Assembly: GCF_002873135.1 (NCBI RefSeq)
Contig: NZ_MCVI01000061.1
Coordinates: forward strand, 1-62,618
DNA: 62,618 nt
Source of the DNA: Shewanella sp. 10N.286.48.A6
GTDB lineage: Bacteria; Pseudomonadota; Gammaproteobacteria; Enterobacterales; Shewanellaceae
Reading direction: 5' to 3'
The notes beneath the pieces were generated by a model. That model saw only the letters and a list, made by a program, of their open reading frames with translations, was not told where the DNA came from and did not search any database. Numbering within the stretch: the stretch's first letter is position 1; each line of letters starts with the position of its first letter. Made by a program: the position numbers and the translations under genes. This document shows positions 28,515-38,721 of the stretch, in pieces.

Positions 28515-30194
28515 ATGACAGCATTCTCGCGCCTATATTCTGCCATTAATCCAAAAGAACTCAGCAAAGAAACGATGATAGTGCTGATGGCGCTGTATTT
28601 TGCGCTGGTGATTAACTTTGGGCTTATCCAACGTATTTTTCAATTATCAACTGATAGCCATTTAGTGTTCTCTCTTACGCCGGCGCTCGTACTCTTGGGC
28701 ATTTTTATCATTGTTTTTTGCTTATTTTCGTCTCGGTTTATCTTTAAACCCTTACTGACAATCTTACTGCTCACCTCTGCAGCAGCCATGTATGGCACCA
28801 TGAAATACCAGGTGTATTTTGATTACGCCATGATTGAAAATATCTTTGAAACCAATACTGGCGAAGCCCTGTCCTATATCAGCACCACGTCTATTTTATA
28901 TATCGTGGTGTTTGGACTAATTCCAACCATATGGTTGTGGCGAGTGCGCCTAACGCCATCACAAAGCGTAGTTAAATCCTTAATGAGACGCTCAACATTA
29001 GTGGTTGTAGGCTTAGGTTTAATAGGAGTCGTGCTGCTAGGCTTTTATAAGGACTATGTGTCCATGGGGCGAAATAATACTTACCTTAAAAAAATGATCA
29101 TACCCGCCCATGCTTTCAATACGGTAAAATATCTTTATAAAAACAACTTTGTCACCCCCTTGCCCTATACCGTTAGAGGCCAAGATGCACGCTTAATCGA
29201 TACCAACCCAACTAAGCCAACTTTATTTGTACTGGTCGTCGGCGAAACAGCCCGCGCTCAAAATATGGCTTATTACGGCTATAGTCGTAACACCAATCCA
29301 TACACTGAAAATTTAGACTTCATTATTGTTAATAACGTCAGCTCATGTGGCACCGCGACCGCGCATTCATTACCTTGCATGTTTTCCGATCTCACTCACG
29401 ATAATTATAACCGTGAAAAAGCACTGGCCAGTGACAACCTACTAGACATTATTCATACAGCAGGCGCAGAAGTGGTGTGGCTTGACAATGATGGCGGTGA
29501 TAAACATCTGGCAGCCCATGTGATTGAGTTTAATATTCCGACTGACTCAAGTGATGACTTGTGTGACGGTAGTAGCTGTTATGATCAAGTTCTGGTGCGC
29601 GAGTTCGCTTCACATATCGAGCAGAGATTAGAAAACAAGCAGCAAACCTTAACCAATCAATTATTGATATTGCACACGATAGGGAGCCATGGGCCTACCT
29701 ATTTCAAGCGTTACCCTAAAGATAAGCAGCATTTTAGCCCCGCCTGCGAGCGCAGCGATCTTGAAAATTGCAGTGATGAAGAAATCATCAATGTCTATGA
29801 CAATACCTTAGTTTATACAGATTATATTTTGTCAGAAATCGTAAAACTATTAGAGCTATATGCCAGCGATTATGAAGTGGCAATGATGTATATCTCTGAT
29901 CGTGGTGAATCACTAGGTGAAAGCGGCATGTATCTTCATGGCACCCCTTATGCCTTTGCGCCAGCAGAGCAAACCCATGTGCCTTGGTATCTATGGTTAC
30001 CAGAAAGCTACACCCAGTCAAAGCAACTCGACCGTCAATGTATCATCACGCAAGTGAGTCAGGGGACACATTCCCATGACAATTTGTTTAATACGCTTAT
30101 CGGCTTGTATGGCGTCGATACCCATTTACTCGATACTTCGCTTGATCTTAGCCATTCTTGCAAGCAAACAACTGAGCTTTTGGGGACAAAATAG
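28515..30194 (+). CDS. eptA: Lipid A phosphoethanolamine transferase (EptA) with altered zinc motif
   Basis: A 559-residue protein: five N-terminal membrane segments (about residues 20-180), then a periplasmic sulfatase-fold domain. VLVVGETARAQNMAYYGYSR gives the conserved Glu, and CGTATAHSLPCMFS gives the nucleophile Thr282. The family transfers phosphoethanolamine from phosphatidylethanolamine to lipid A, lowering sensitivity to cationic peptides such as polymyxin. Oddity: the usual SDHGESLGE is SDRGESLGE here, so the zinc-ligand His next to Asp462 is Arg463. Other catalytic landmarks are intact. AAGG precedes the ATG. No two-component regulator is adjacent. Confidence 0.93.
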   Translation: MTAFSRLYSAINPKELSKETMIVLMALYFALVINFGLIQRIFQLSTDSHLVFSLTPALVLLGIFIIVFCLFSSRFIFKPLLTILLLTSAAAMYGTMKYQVYFDYAMIENIFETNTGEALSYISTTSILYIVVFGLIPTIWLWRVRLTPSQSVVKSLMRRSTLVVVGLGLIGVVLLGFYKDYVSMGRNNTYLKKMIIPAHAFNTVKYLYKNNFVTPLPYTVRGQDARLIDTNPTKPTLFVLVVGETARAQNMAYYGYSRNTNPYTENLDFIIVNNVSSCGTATAHSLPCMFSDLTHDNYNREKALASDNLLDIIHTAGAEVVWLDNDGGDKHLAAHVIEFNIPTDSSDDLCDGSSCYDQVLVREFASHIEQRLENKQQTLTNQLLILHTIGSHGPTYFKRYPKDKQHFSPACERSDLENCSDEEIINVYDNTLVYTDYILSEIVKLLELYASDYEVAMMYISDRGESLGESGMYLHGTPYAFAPAEQTHVPWYLWLPESYTQSKQLDRQCIITQVSQGTHSHDNLFNTLIGLYGVDTHLLDTSLDLSHSCKQTTELLGTK

Positions 30195-30380
30195 CATTTA
30201 GTGATAGCGATTTAATCTCTGCTATCACTCGTCGCCCTCAAACTAGTCGCAATAAATATGGCCTAAATTAGCCGCCGAATTAGATTTTTAATCAACTTCA
30301 TCTATATTTATCTAATAAATAAAATGATTAACTATCAGCCCGTTAATTACGTACTCACCGACAATGTTAAAGGCTCACGG

Positions 30381-31724
30381 ATGATAAAAATGCGCTTTTC
30401 CCGAGCTTCGACTCGATACTATTTCACCGCCCTTTTGGCCTTTTCACTATTACTGACGCAATCTTTTGCCCATAGCGCGCCAAAGAATATTAAATCCATC
30501 GTTAATCGCGCTGAGTCCCCAAGGGTTGGTACCGAAGAGCTGATACTCCCCTACGCTTTCAGCACTGACTCAATGGGATTAAACTTAGGCATTGGCACTA
30601 TGGTCAGTGGTTATGGACAAGAACAAATAACGATTGGCGCTACTGTCTATGGTGGCGATGTCAGTTACGGTGTTGGCGCAGGAATTTGGAACTTTAAAAT
30701 ACCACGAACCGAACGCTTCTTTTTAAGTGCCGTTGGCTTTGTCGGTTATTATCCACAGAAAAAAGCCTACGCAGGGGGCACCTTAAATTATACCCCTGCA
30801 GGCACACCTATCCCTGGTAGTAATGACTCATCAAATGAACAGTTTTTACAAGCTGATGGCTCGTCAAACTGGTGGAATATACAGCTTGAATACACCCTAC
30901 CCATTGGCGCAACACGTGATAAAGGCCAAGTACACTATGAACTAACCCGCGGCTTGCTGAGCTCAAAACCCTCTGGCGGTGACAGCTGGAATCCGCTTGA
31001 GTCTGGAGCCACAGTGGCGACACTGAAACAATTTAACCGCTTTGAAACCTTTGAATTTGAAGACGGAAAATTAGATGGCGCCGTTCATGCGATGAGTTTA
31101 GGACTGCTTTATGATAATACCGACTTTTCACGAAACCCCAGTTACGGCAGTAAGCAGTTTGTCGCCATTTCCCATGATGCGGCTTGGCTAGATTCTGATA
31201 ATCAGTGGACATTTATCGAATTTGAAGCCAGTAAATACTTCTCTTTTGGCGCCTCCGACTGGGCATCCCAGCGTATATTAGCGTTAAATTTTTGGACAGG
31301 TTACTCGCCCTCATGGAAGCTTGAGTATAACGACGAAGGAGGCAGGCGGATCACCAATGATGCCCCTTACAGCGAAGGCGCAACACTTGGTGGTTTTTAT
31401 CGAATGCGCGGTTATGACAACAGCCGTTTTCACGATAAAGCCTCCATATATGGCACTGCTGAATATCGCTACACCTTTAAAAACAACCCCATCGAAGATG
31501 TAAACTGGCTTAAATTTTTACGTCTAGATTGGTTTCAATTGGTGGGCTTTGTTGAAGCTGGCCGCGTTGGCGAGGCTTATACCGCCAATGAATTATTAAC
31601 CGATTTGAAATTTGATTACGGCGTTTCTCTTAGAGCATTAACCGCAGGGATCATTGTAAGGTTTGATATCGCCCAATCAGATGAAGCCACCAATGCTTGG
31701 GTGATGGTAGACCACCCATTTTAA
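30381..31724 (+). CDS. Omp85-like outer-membrane beta-barrel protein without POTRA domains
   Basis: 447 residues from the ATG at 30381, chosen because it begins a plain signal peptide (ALLAFSLLLTQSFAHSA); an upstream in-frame ATG at 30324 would add 19 polar residues. The mature part shows alternating beta-strand patterns, a MRGYDNSRFHDK motif like the VRGF/Y motif of BamA/TamA-type barrels, then AEYRYTF, and a C-terminal Phe. No POTRA repeats fit before the barrel. Such short surface-antigen proteins have no established role. It follows eptA on the same strand 186 bases later. Confidence 0.75.
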   Translation: MIKMRFSRASTRYYFTALLAFSLLLTQSFAHSAPKNIKSIVNRAESPRVGTEELILPYAFSTDSMGLNLGIGTMVSGYGQEQITIGATVYGGDVSYGVGAGIWNFKIPRTERFFLSAVGFVGYYPQKKAYAGGTLNYTPAGTPIPGSNDSSNEQFLQADGSSNWWNIQLEYTLPIGATRDKGQVHYELTRGLLSSKPSGGDSWNPLESGATVATLKQFNRFETFEFEDGKLDGAVHAMSLGLLYDNTDFSRNPSYGSKQFVAISHDAAWLDSDNQWTFIEFEASKYFSFGASDWASQRILALNFWTGYSPSWKLEYNDEGGRRITNDAPYSEGATLGGFYRMRGYDNSRFHDKASIYGTAEYRYTFKNNPIEDVNWLKFLRLDWFQLVGFVEAGRVGEAYTANELLTDLKFDYGVSLRALTAGIIVRFDIAQSDEATNAWVMVDHPF

Positions 31725-31766
31725 TAGAGCTGTTTACTAAATTGTCTTTTATCCACAAAATGGAAG

Positions 31767-31790
31767 GCGACTAATCTAAGGATTAGTCGC
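31767..31790 (+). terminator. Hairpin after the barrel protein gene
   Basis: A 10-base perfect stem (GCGACTAATC with its complement) with loop TAAG lies 42 bases after the stop. The T run is short (ATTTG), so termination efficiency is uncertain. Confidence 0.6.
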
Positions 31791-31917
31791 ATTTGAGGTC
31801 ACATACCTTGATTTAACCGCTGTTGACCTTGCAACCACGGATTTAACAACAGTAGCAGTCATGGTAAACTGCAGCACTATTATCCCCATTGCGCTGCAAA
31901 GCCAACCTGAGTGAGTC

Positions 31918-33312
31918 ATGGAACCAGTTAATCAACCCCATCTTCAAGCTAATACTCCCGCAGAAAAAAGAGCATTAAGCTACTCTGCCACCATCAAAAA
32001 GTTATTCGATGAAGTATTAGACACCAAAATGCCTGCTGATAGGATTGTGGCAAACTACTTCCGTGAGCACAAAAAGCATGGCTCAAAAGATCGCCGCGTG
32101 ATCCGCGAAACCTTATTTGGGCTATTTCGTTGGTGGGGCTGGTTAAAACAGCTGGGTTCTCAGCATGAGCAACAAACTTGGTATCAAATGCTCAGCACTT
32201 GTGCCTTACTTGAGCAGCATCAATGGCGTCAGTTTGCTGATGCGTGGCAACAATTTGGCGGCTTAAGCCCCGAACAAGTCAGCTTGATAAATCACACCAT
32301 TGACGCTAATGATGTTGCTAACTCATCTAATCCGCAATCAAGTGCAAACTTTGATGTTAGCCATAAAAATAGCCTTATGGGCCAGTTATTCACGACCATT
32401 GAATTTGCTGAAACTCAACTATTACCCGATTGGTTTTGGGCGCTATGCACCATTGATGATCAGCAAAACAAACTAAAATTGATTGAAGCCATGAGTAGCC
32501 GTCCTCCCATTTGGGCAAGAGCGCAGCGCATTGATACAGCATCAGCTGTTACCACATTACAAGCAGCTGGTATTGATGCCCTAGCCAATGAATACTTTAC
32601 TGATGCATTAAGCCTTGGCAGCAAAAGCATTAACCTCAATGACGTTGATTTATACAAACAGGGCAAACTTGAAATTCAAGATTTAGCCTCGCAAGTTATC
32701 GGCAATGTCTGTCAGCCTTTAGCAAACGAGCAATGGTGGGACACCTGTAGTGGCGCGGGCGGTAAGACATTACAGCTGCGCTCATTGATGCTGCAAAATG
32801 CCGCCTCAAACAACAATACAACAGGTAGCATCACCGCATCAGATATCCGCTCAAAAGCCCTAGAAGAGCTTAATAAGCGCGCTAAACGGGCAAACTTTGA
32901 CAGCATTACTGTGGCGCGCTGGAAAAGCGATGCTTTACCGGTAGCCAAAGCCCATTTTGATGGCGTACTGGTTGATGCCCCATGTAGTTGCACTGGCACA
33001 TGGCGCAGAAACCCAGATATGCGCTGGATAGATGAGCCAAGCTGTATCGAAGATAAACCCGCACTGCAGTTAGATATTTTAACTCGCAGTTCAAAGGCGG
33101 TAAAACCAGGCGGCAAACTCGTCTACGCAACCTGCTCATTATCACCGCTTGAAAACGAACAAGTGGTGCAGCAATTTTTACAACACAATAGTGACTTTGA
33201 GTTGATCACCAGCGTACACCCATTTACCCAAGCTAAGCTTGAGCATATTACCGTATGGCCCTTTGAAGCCAATAGTGACGGCATGTATGTGGCGAGAATG
33301 ATGAGAAAGTAA
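31918..33312 (+). CDS. RsmB/NOP-family rRNA cytosine-C5 methyltransferase
   Basis: A 464-residue protein. The N-terminal ~150 residues form a NusB-like helical region (RIVANYFREHKKHGSKDRRV). The SAM-dependent fold follows: WWDTCSGAGGKTLQLR (motif I), VDAPCSCTGTWRRNPD (motif IV, with the releasing Cys), and VYATCSLSPLENEQV (motif VI, with the catalytic Cys). The family makes 5-methylcytosine in rRNA or tRNA. It is longer than RsmB in its linker and is probably a paralogue, since rsmB normally follows fmt. It stands alone and ends at a strong terminator. Confidence 0.88.
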   Translation: MEPVNQPHLQANTPAEKRALSYSATIKKLFDEVLDTKMPADRIVANYFREHKKHGSKDRRVIRETLFGLFRWWGWLKQLGSQHEQQTWYQMLSTCALLEQHQWRQFADAWQQFGGLSPEQVSLINHTIDANDVANSSNPQSSANFDVSHKNSLMGQLFTTIEFAETQLLPDWFWALCTIDDQQNKLKLIEAMSSRPPIWARAQRIDTASAVTTLQAAGIDALANEYFTDALSLGSKSINLNDVDLYKQGKLEIQDLASQVIGNVCQPLANEQWWDTCSGAGGKTLQLRSLMLQNAASNNNTTGSITASDIRSKALEELNKRAKRANFDSITVARWKSDALPVAKAHFDGVLVDAPCSCTGTWRRNPDMRWIDEPSCIEDKPALQLDILTRSSKAVKPGGKLVYATCSLSPLENEQVVQQFLQHNSDFELITSVHPFTQAKLEHITVWPFEANSDGMYVARMMRK

Positions 33313-33353
33313 TGTCCCTATTTATCAATAAACGATGACAATAACTATTATCA

Positions 33354-33389
33354 AAAAAGGCCTTCACAAATATTTGTGAAGGCCTTTTT
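33354..33389. terminator. Strong terminator, perfect 18-base inverted repeat
   Basis: AAAAAGGCCTTCACAAAT at 33354-33371 is followed directly by its exact complement. The T-rich right arm makes it a terminator for the methyltransferase gene. It is symmetric and could also act on the minus strand. Confidence 0.9.
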
Positions 33390-33603
33390 AATTATTCAAT
33401 GGCAGCACTCAATAGCAGTACTGTACGCCCGTATTAAAATTTGATAAAAAATATGGTTACCATGAACGGTTATAACTCAATAGTTTAATAATTTTCTGAG
33501 GGCGGATATCGTTTTCTTATAATAAAGTTTGTTACTTTAGTGTGCCGCACTTGTTCAAGCTCTCTGAATAGCAGGAATAATTATTAGGCACACTTTACAT
33601 CCT
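33390..33603. other. Gap between the terminator and the GNAT remnant
   Basis: No gene seen. AGTGTGCC at 33539-33546 and GGCACACT at 33587-33594 form a widely spaced inverted repeat, possibly a scar of the event that left the GNAT fragment next door. Confidence 0.4.
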
Positions 33604-33746
33604 TTATATTAATGCTTTTTGAGCCGCTTCAATATTTTTTACTCTAGCCATAAGCACCATAGGATCAAATGTGGATTCTTTGAAGCCAAACCTTGTGTAA
33701 AAATCTTTGGCTGAGAAGTGCTTTCTACCATGCTTAAAACCAAGCC
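33604..33746 (-). pseudogene. C-terminal remnant of a GNAT acetyltransferase (TacT-like toxin type)
   Basis: Reading the minus strand from the base after the cysC stop, 46 codons stay open and end at TAA (33604-33606). They contain HFSAKDFYTRFGFKESTFDP followed by MVLMARV, the typical end of GNAT toxins of toxin-antitoxin pairs. There is no start codon or N-terminal acetyl-CoA site, and no antitoxin nearby. It is a truncated leftover lying flush against cysC, which suggests that a recombination removed the rest. Confidence 0.72.
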
Positions 33747-34385
33747 TTACGATAAGTAACCGTTATCTGTTAAATAGCTAATCACTTGTAAAGCACATTG
33801 CTCAATATCTTGCTCTGCGGTCTTCACATGAATTTCAGCATTCGTCGGCGCATCATAAGCTGAGTCAATGCCGGTGAAGTGTTTAATCTCGCCCGCTCTG
33901 GCTTTTTTATATAACCCTTTAGGGTCGCGTTGTTCGCAAATCGCTAACGGGGTATCAATAAAGATTTCGATGAATTCATCTGCTGCCAACAGGCTTCGCA
34001 CCATGTCGCGATCAGCTAAAAAAGGCGAAATAAAAGCAGTAGACACAATCAGCCCCGCATCGACAAATAGCTTGGATACTTCACCAACCCTACGAATATT
34101 TTCAACTCTATCAGTATCAGTAAAGCTTAAGTCACCATTTAGGCCATGGCGAACGTTATCACCATCGAGCACATAGGTTTTACAGTTTAGATCATGAAGC
34201 ATTTTATCAACTGCATTGGCAATTGTAGATTTACCAGAGCCACTTAACCCTGTGAACCATAAAACGGCAGGCTTATGACCATTTAGCTTAATGCGCTGTG
34301 CCCGAGACACACTTGCCAAGTGCCAAACAACATCTGTTGACTTGTCACCAAGCACATTAACGTCTTGGTAGGGTGTATTTGACAT
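33747..34385 (-). CDS. cysC: Adenylylsulfate kinase CysC
   Basis: 212 residues. It phosphorylates APS to PAPS with ATP in assimilatory sulfate reduction. Walker A is [14 protein letters not shown] near residue 38, and the [10 protein letters not shown] motif for APS binding follows; [20 protein letters not shown] is also conserved. The start is placed at ATG 34385, where AAGGA sits 6 bases upstream; an earlier in-frame start at 34427 adds 14 unlikely residues. It is the last gene of the cysD-cysN-SLC13-cysC group on the minus strand, 73 bases after the permease. Confidence 0.95.
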   Translation of the reverse strand: MSNTPYQDVNVLGDKSTDVVWHLASVSRAQRIKLNGHKPAVLWFTGLSGSGKSTIANAVDKMLHDLNCKTYVLDGDNVRHGLNGDLSFTDTDRVENIRRVGEVSKLFVDAGLIVSTAFISPFLADRDMVRSLLAADEFIEIFIDTPLAICEQRDPKGLYKKARAGEIKHFTGIDSAYDAPTNAEIHVKTAEQDIEQCALQVISYLTDNGYLS

Positions 34386-34458
34386 GATTATTCCTTGTTC
34401 ACTTTTTAGTTCTGTTAATACTGACAAATATTATGTTTTTATTGTTTAAAGCTGCCCA

Positions 34459-36186
34459 TTAAAACGGGAAAAATATTGGCACGCTGATGTTCACGATTAA
34501 GCCGTAAACAATACTGACGGGCAAACCGACTTTGACAAAGTCTTTTAGCTTATATTGCCCTGCATTAAACACCATTAAATTGGTTTGATAACCGTAAGGG
34601 CTAATAAAACTGCCACTGGCAGCAAATGCCACAGTCATCACAAAAGGTAAAACATCCACCCCAAAACCGAGCGCCAAACTATAAGCAATGGGAAACATTA
34701 GCGCTGCAGCAGCATTGTTGGTCACTAATTCAGTCATCAACCATGTGAGAATATAAACCATAATCAAGGCAATATAAGCATGCTCTTTATCGACACTCTG
34801 ATTAACCACATCACCAATTAATTCGACAACGCCAGCATTAACCAATGCATGGGAAAGTAAAATGGCAGAGGCGACGATAAGCCAAATATTGACCGGTAAT
34901 CGGCGCATCACTTCATTGACGTTAAGTGACTGACTAAACACCAGTAGCCCTAATAAAATCACTAAGCTTTCAAGTAAATCAATGACCCCAAATGCGGCAA
35001 GGGCTATTGAAGTTAAAAAGCCACCGACAGCTAACCATGCCCTCCAGCCGTTAAGGCGTATCTCAGTTTCGACGCCGCTAAGCACAATAAAGTTTTTGCT
35101 TAAATTACGTCGAGATTTAAAATCCTCACCGACAGATAACACTAAAAAGTCACCCGCTTGTAACTCGACTTCACCAAGTTTGCCAGAGACATTTTCGCCA
35201 TCTCGGCGAATCGCCACCACTGCGGCATCAAATAGTGCTCTAAAGCCGACTTTCTTTAGTGTTTTTCTCACTAAAATACTTTCTTGCTTTACCACCACTT
35301 CAGTGAGATTTGAGCCTTTTAAATCATTTTTATGGGCAAATGTTTCAAGCCCTGAAAACTGGCCTAATTGTCCTAGTTTTGCAATATCACCACTAAAAAT
35401 AAGTCGATCATCTTGTTGTAACACTTCTGTTGGCGCGACCGGGGTGATTAACCTGCCTTCTCTTACGACCTCGACCAAAAATAATGACTCTAAATGACGT
35501 AAACCATTGGCCTCGACAGAGCGGCCAATCAGTTCTGAATTTTCAATAATTTTTGCATCAATAAAATAGCCCTTATTACCATCAAGTGTCTGTTCATTTT
35601 CTGGTAAAAACCTCACAAAAACCGCTAAAACGGCCCCGCAACAAATCACCAGTATCACGCCGATAGCAGTAAAAGAGAAAAAGGCTAATGAACGCCCTTC
35701 AACATCAATATACAGGCTATTTACAATCAAATTGGTTGAGGTGCCAATTAAAGTCAGCGTGCCACCGAGAATTGCCGCGTAGGATAAAGGCAATAATAAT
35801 TTACTGGCAAAATGATGCGGGTTATTACGTATTGGCGACAAAAGCGTCGCCACCACCGCGGTATTGTTAAGTAGCGCAGAACAAATCGTGGTGATACCAA
35901 AAAGCCGTATAAAAGTGGCTTTATAGCCAACAACAATCACTTTTGACGCAATAACTCTCAGCAATCGGGTTTTCTCTAACCCGAAAGAGCAAATGATTAA
36001 TAGAATGAGTGTGATTAACCCAGGGTTAGCAATACTCGATAATAATTGCGCTTTAGACACCAGCCCAAGTGCAACTAAGGATAATAAGGTCACACCGCAC
36101 ACAGCAGCAGGTCGACTTTGAAATTTTAATAAACCACAAATCGTTAGTATGAAAATACTTATTGTTAAGTATGCATCTGTAGACAT
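34459..36186 (-). CDS. SLC13/ArsB-type permease with RCK_C domains, probable sulfate transporter
   Basis: A 575-residue membrane protein. Hydrophobic segments occupy about residues 5-190 and 390-575, enclosing a soluble region with two RCK_C (TrkA-C) domains (about 205-370, for example GRSVEANGLRHLESLFLVEV). NNTAVVATLLSPI and VTNNAAAALMFPIAY are the paired NN-containing hairpins of the SLC13/DASS superfamily. Placement between cysN and cysC points to sodium-coupled sulfate uptake, as annotated at the same place in other Shewanella; the substrate is inferred. GAGG precedes the ATG. A terminator-like hairpin separates it from cysN. Confidence 0.88.
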   Translation of the reverse strand: MSTDAYLTISIFILTICGLLKFQSRPAAVCGVTLLSLVALGLVSKAQLLSSIANPGLITLILLIICSFGLEKTRLLRVIASKVIVVGYKATFIRLFGITTICSALLNNTAVVATLLSPIRNNPHHFASKLLLPLSYAAILGGTLTLIGTSTNLIVNSLYIDVEGRSLAFFSFTAIGVILVICCGAVLAVFVRFLPENEQTLDGNKGYFIDAKIIENSELIGRSVEANGLRHLESLFLVEVVREGRLITPVAPTEVLQQDDRLIFSGDIAKLGQLGQFSGLETFAHKNDLKGSNLTEVVVKQESILVRKTLKKVGFRALFDAAVVAIRRDGENVSGKLGEVELQAGDFLVLSVGEDFKSRRNLSKNFIVLSGVETEIRLNGWRAWLAVGGFLTSIALAAFGVIDLLESLVILLGLLVFSQSLNVNEVMRRLPVNIWLIVASAILLSHALVNAGVVELIGDVVNQSVDKEHAYIALIMVYILTWLMTELVTNNAAAALMFPIAYSLALGFGVDVLPFVMTVAFAASGSFISPYGYQTNLMVFNAGQYKLKDFVKVGLPVSIVYGLIVNISVPIFFPF

Positions 36187-36220
36187 AAATAGAAACCAAC
36201 CTCAAGGATACAAAGTCAAA

Positions 36221-36256
36221 AAAAGCTGCAAGCTAATCAATCGCATTGCAGCTTTT
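36221..36256 (-). terminator. Intra-cluster terminator between cysN and the SLC13 permease
   Basis: The stem AAAAGCTGCAA with its exact complement (36221-36231 and 36246-36256) is followed on the minus strand by about seven Ts. It lies 32 bases after the cysN stop, so it probably lowers or separates transcription of permease and cysC. Confidence 0.8.
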
Positions 36257-36287
36257 TGATAAAGCCTAGGTGCTCATCTGTACTAGC

Positions 36288-37694
36288 TTAGCCTATGACT
36301 TTTGCGCCCCAATGAGGGTAATGTTTTCTAACCAATGCATTAAATTCGATTTCAAATGCTGAAGGTTTGGCTTCAGTGGTTGCTGCTTTGCCTTCTAATG
36401 AATTTCTTATCATCCCCGCACCCACGGTGACATTGGTTAGGCGATCGATAATGATAAACGCACCAGTGGTTCGATTGATATCATAAGCATCAAACTGCAC
36501 AGCTTCATTGACTGCAAAGTTACAGTTACCCATTTCATTAAGTTCAAGTTGATGTGCATCAAATGTCTCTAGGGTGTTCACATCGACTTTGTGATTCACA
36601 TTCTCGACATAGCCATAAACTGATTTACTGCCCATTTTAATGGCATATTCACGATCGACATGTAATGGCTCTTCAGTCATCCACACCACATCGGCCTCAA
36701 AATTGCTGCTTGATAATGGCAGTTCATGAGGGCGAACTAGCATGTCACCACGGCTAATATCAATTTCATCTTCTAAGGTGATAGTGATTGCCATGCCGAT
36801 AGTGGCTTTTTCAAGCTCGCCATCAAAGGTCACTATAGATTTAACTTTACTTTCTTTACCTGAAGGCAAGGTTTTGACGGTATCACCAACGCGGATATCG
36901 CCCGATGCAACCGTGCCACAAAAACCGCGAAAATCCAGATTTGGACGATTAACGTATTGCACTTGCATACGAAATGGGTGGGTTTTATCTTTGGCAACCG
37001 TCACGGTATTTAACAGTTTCATCATGGTTGAACCCGGGTACCAAGTCATGTTGGCACTCTCGTTGACGACATTGTCGCCCTTTAATGCTGAAATCGGCAC
37101 AAAGCGAATATCGTTAAACTGCAGGTTTTCAGCAAACTCACGATATTCTTTCTTAATATTTTGATAAACGCTTTGGTCGTAATCCACCGCGTCCATTTTA
37201 TTGATGGCAATGATGACGTGCTTAATACCCAACTGAGAGCAAATAAAGCTGTGACGGCGAGTTTGTACTTGCACCCCATGCCTTGCATCAATCAAAATAA
37301 TCGCTAAATCAGCAGTCGAAGCGCCCGTTGCCATATTGCGGGTATATTGCTCATGACCTGGAGTATCAGCAATAATAAATTTACGTTGCTCGGTGGCAAA
37401 ATAGCGATAAGCCACATCAATGGTAATACCTTGCTCACGCTCAGACTGCAGGCCATCAACCAATAAGGCTAAATCGAACGACTCATCTGTGGTATTAAAG
37501 CGTTTTGAGTCTTTTTCAATGGCCGCCATTTGATCTTCAAAAATCATTTTACTGTCATACAACAAACGACCAATAAGGGTCGATTTACCATCATCAACAC
37601 TGCCACAGGTTAAAATGCGCAGCATATCTTTATTTTCATGGACGTTTAAATAAGCTTCAATATCTGAAGCGATTAAAGCGGTATTAGACATCAT
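36288..37694 (-). CDS. cysN: Sulfate adenylyltransferase subunit 1, CysN (GTPase)
   Basis: A 468-residue EF-Tu-like GTPase that drives sulfate activation by CysD. G1 is [18 protein letters not shown]3 is [12 protein letters not shown] and G4 is NKMD. The C-terminal beta-barrels are present. There is no APS kinase fusion; cysC is separate in this cluster. AAGGAA lies before two consecutive ATG codons at 37694. It follows cysD by 121 bases, a wider gap than usual for this pair. Confidence 0.96.
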   Translation of the reverse strand: MMSNTALIASDIEAYLNVHENKDMLRILTCGSVDDGKSTLIGRLLYDSKMIFEDQMAAIEKDSKRFNTTDESFDLALLVDGLQSEREQGITIDVAYRYFATEQRKFIIADTPGHEQYTRNMATGASTADLAIILIDARHGVQVQTRRHSFICSQLGIKHVIIAINKMDAVDYDQSVYQNIKKEYREFAENLQFNDIRFVPISALKGDNVVNESANMTWYPGSTMMKLLNTVTVAKDKTHPFRMQVQYVNRPNLDFRGFCGTVASGDIRVGDTVKTLPSGKESKVKSIVTFDGELEKATIGMAITITLEDEIDISRGDMLVRPHELPLSSSNFEADVVWMTEEPLHVDREYAIKMGSKSVYGYVENVNHKVDVNTLETFDAHQLELNEMGNCNFAVNEAVQFDAYDINRTTGAFIIIDRLTNVTVGAGMIRNSLEGKAATTEAKPSAFEIEFNALVRKHYPHWGAKVIG

Positions 37695-37815
37695 AAATTC
37701 CTTAAGCTAACGCGCTGCTCTGAGCGTATATTCAACTGCAGCAACACATTGGTAATGTAATGGTTCAAATAATCAGAAGTGCCAAACACTTCATAAAAAT
37801 GAGGTTTTAAAAAGC

Positions 37816-38721
37816 TTAGAAATACCCTTCCATTTTTTTCTTTTCCATTGAACCGGATGAATCATTATCAATCACTCGTCCTTGACGCTCAGATGTTGTA
37901 CAAAGCAGCATCTCTTGAATAATCTCAGGTAAGGTTTGTGCAACCGACTCAACTGCGCCAGTGAGTGGATAGCAACCTAATGTTCTAAAACGCACCATCT
38001 TATGCTCAATGACTTCGCCTTCTTCAAGCTCCATTCGGTCATCATCAACCATGATTAAGGTGCCATCACGCTCTAAAACTGGTCTTTCTGCTGCTAAATA
38101 AAGCGATGGGATTTCAATACCTTCAAGATAAATATATTGCCAGATATCTAATTCAGTCCAATTTGATAATGGGAAAACGCGAATGCTTTCGCCTTTATCC
38201 ACTTTACCGTTATAAATATTCCATAACTCAGGACGTTGGTTTTTAGGGTCCCATCTGTGCTTGTTATCGCGAAAAGAATACACACGCTCTTTGGCACGGG
38301 ATTTTTCTTCATCACGACGTGCACCACCAAAAGCAGCATCAAAACCATGCATATCTAATGCTTGCTTTAAGCCCTCAGTTTTCATGATATCGGTGTGTTT
38401 AGCGCTGCCATGGACAAACGGGCTACAGCCCATTTCTAAACCGCGTGGGTTTTTATGAACGATTAAGTCAAAGCCGTACTTTTCGGCCATTTGATCACGA
38501 AAAGCAATCATCTCTTTAAACTTCCAGTTGGTATCAACATGCATCAAAGGAAATGGAATTTTGCCGGGATAGAAAGCTTTACGCGCAAGGTGCAATAAAA
38601 CCGAGGAGTCTTTACCTACCGAGTAGAGCATGACAGGGTTATCAAATTCTGCGGCGACTTCACGCATAATTTGAATGGATTCTGCTTCAAGTTGCTTTAA
38701 ATGAGTCAATTGTGTCGACAT
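37816..38721 (-). CDS. cysD: Sulfate adenylyltransferase subunit 2, CysD
   Basis: A 301-residue PP-loop ATP pyrophosphatase that forms APS from ATP and sulfate with CysN. The PP-loop is [13 protein letters not shown] near residue 35, and [20 protein letters not shown] is the family signature. Length and C-terminus (EKKKMEGYF) are standard. It is the first gene of the minus-strand sulfate cluster; its promoter must lie in the 38722-39114 gap. Confidence 0.97.
   Translation of the reverse strand: MSTQLTHLKQLEAESIQIMREVAAEFDNPVMLYSVGKDSSVLLHLARKAFYPGKIPFPLMHVDTNWKFKEMIAFRDQMAEKYGFDLIVHKNPRGLEMGCSPFVHGSAKHTDIMKTEGLKQALDMHGFDAAFGGARRDEEKSRAKERVYSFRDNKHRWDPKNQRPELWNIYNGKVDKGESIRVFPLSNWTELDIWQYIYLEGIEIPSLYLAAERPVLERDGTLIMVDDDRMELEEGEVIEHKMVRFRTLGCYPLTGAVESVAQTLPEIIQEMLLCTTSERQGRVIDNDSSGSMEKKKMEGYF

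Noticed and set aside
32712..33145. Antisense frames of 134 and 79 codons in the RNA methyltransferase gene
   Set aside because: They are fully covered by the methyltransferase, with its motifs in the sense frame and no start signals on the other strand.
34982..35497. A 171-codon plus-strand frame opposite the SLC13 permease
   Set aside because: It is the antisense shadow of a clear membrane protein gene; its Ser/Thr/Pro-rich composition is what an antisense of hydrophobic codons gives.
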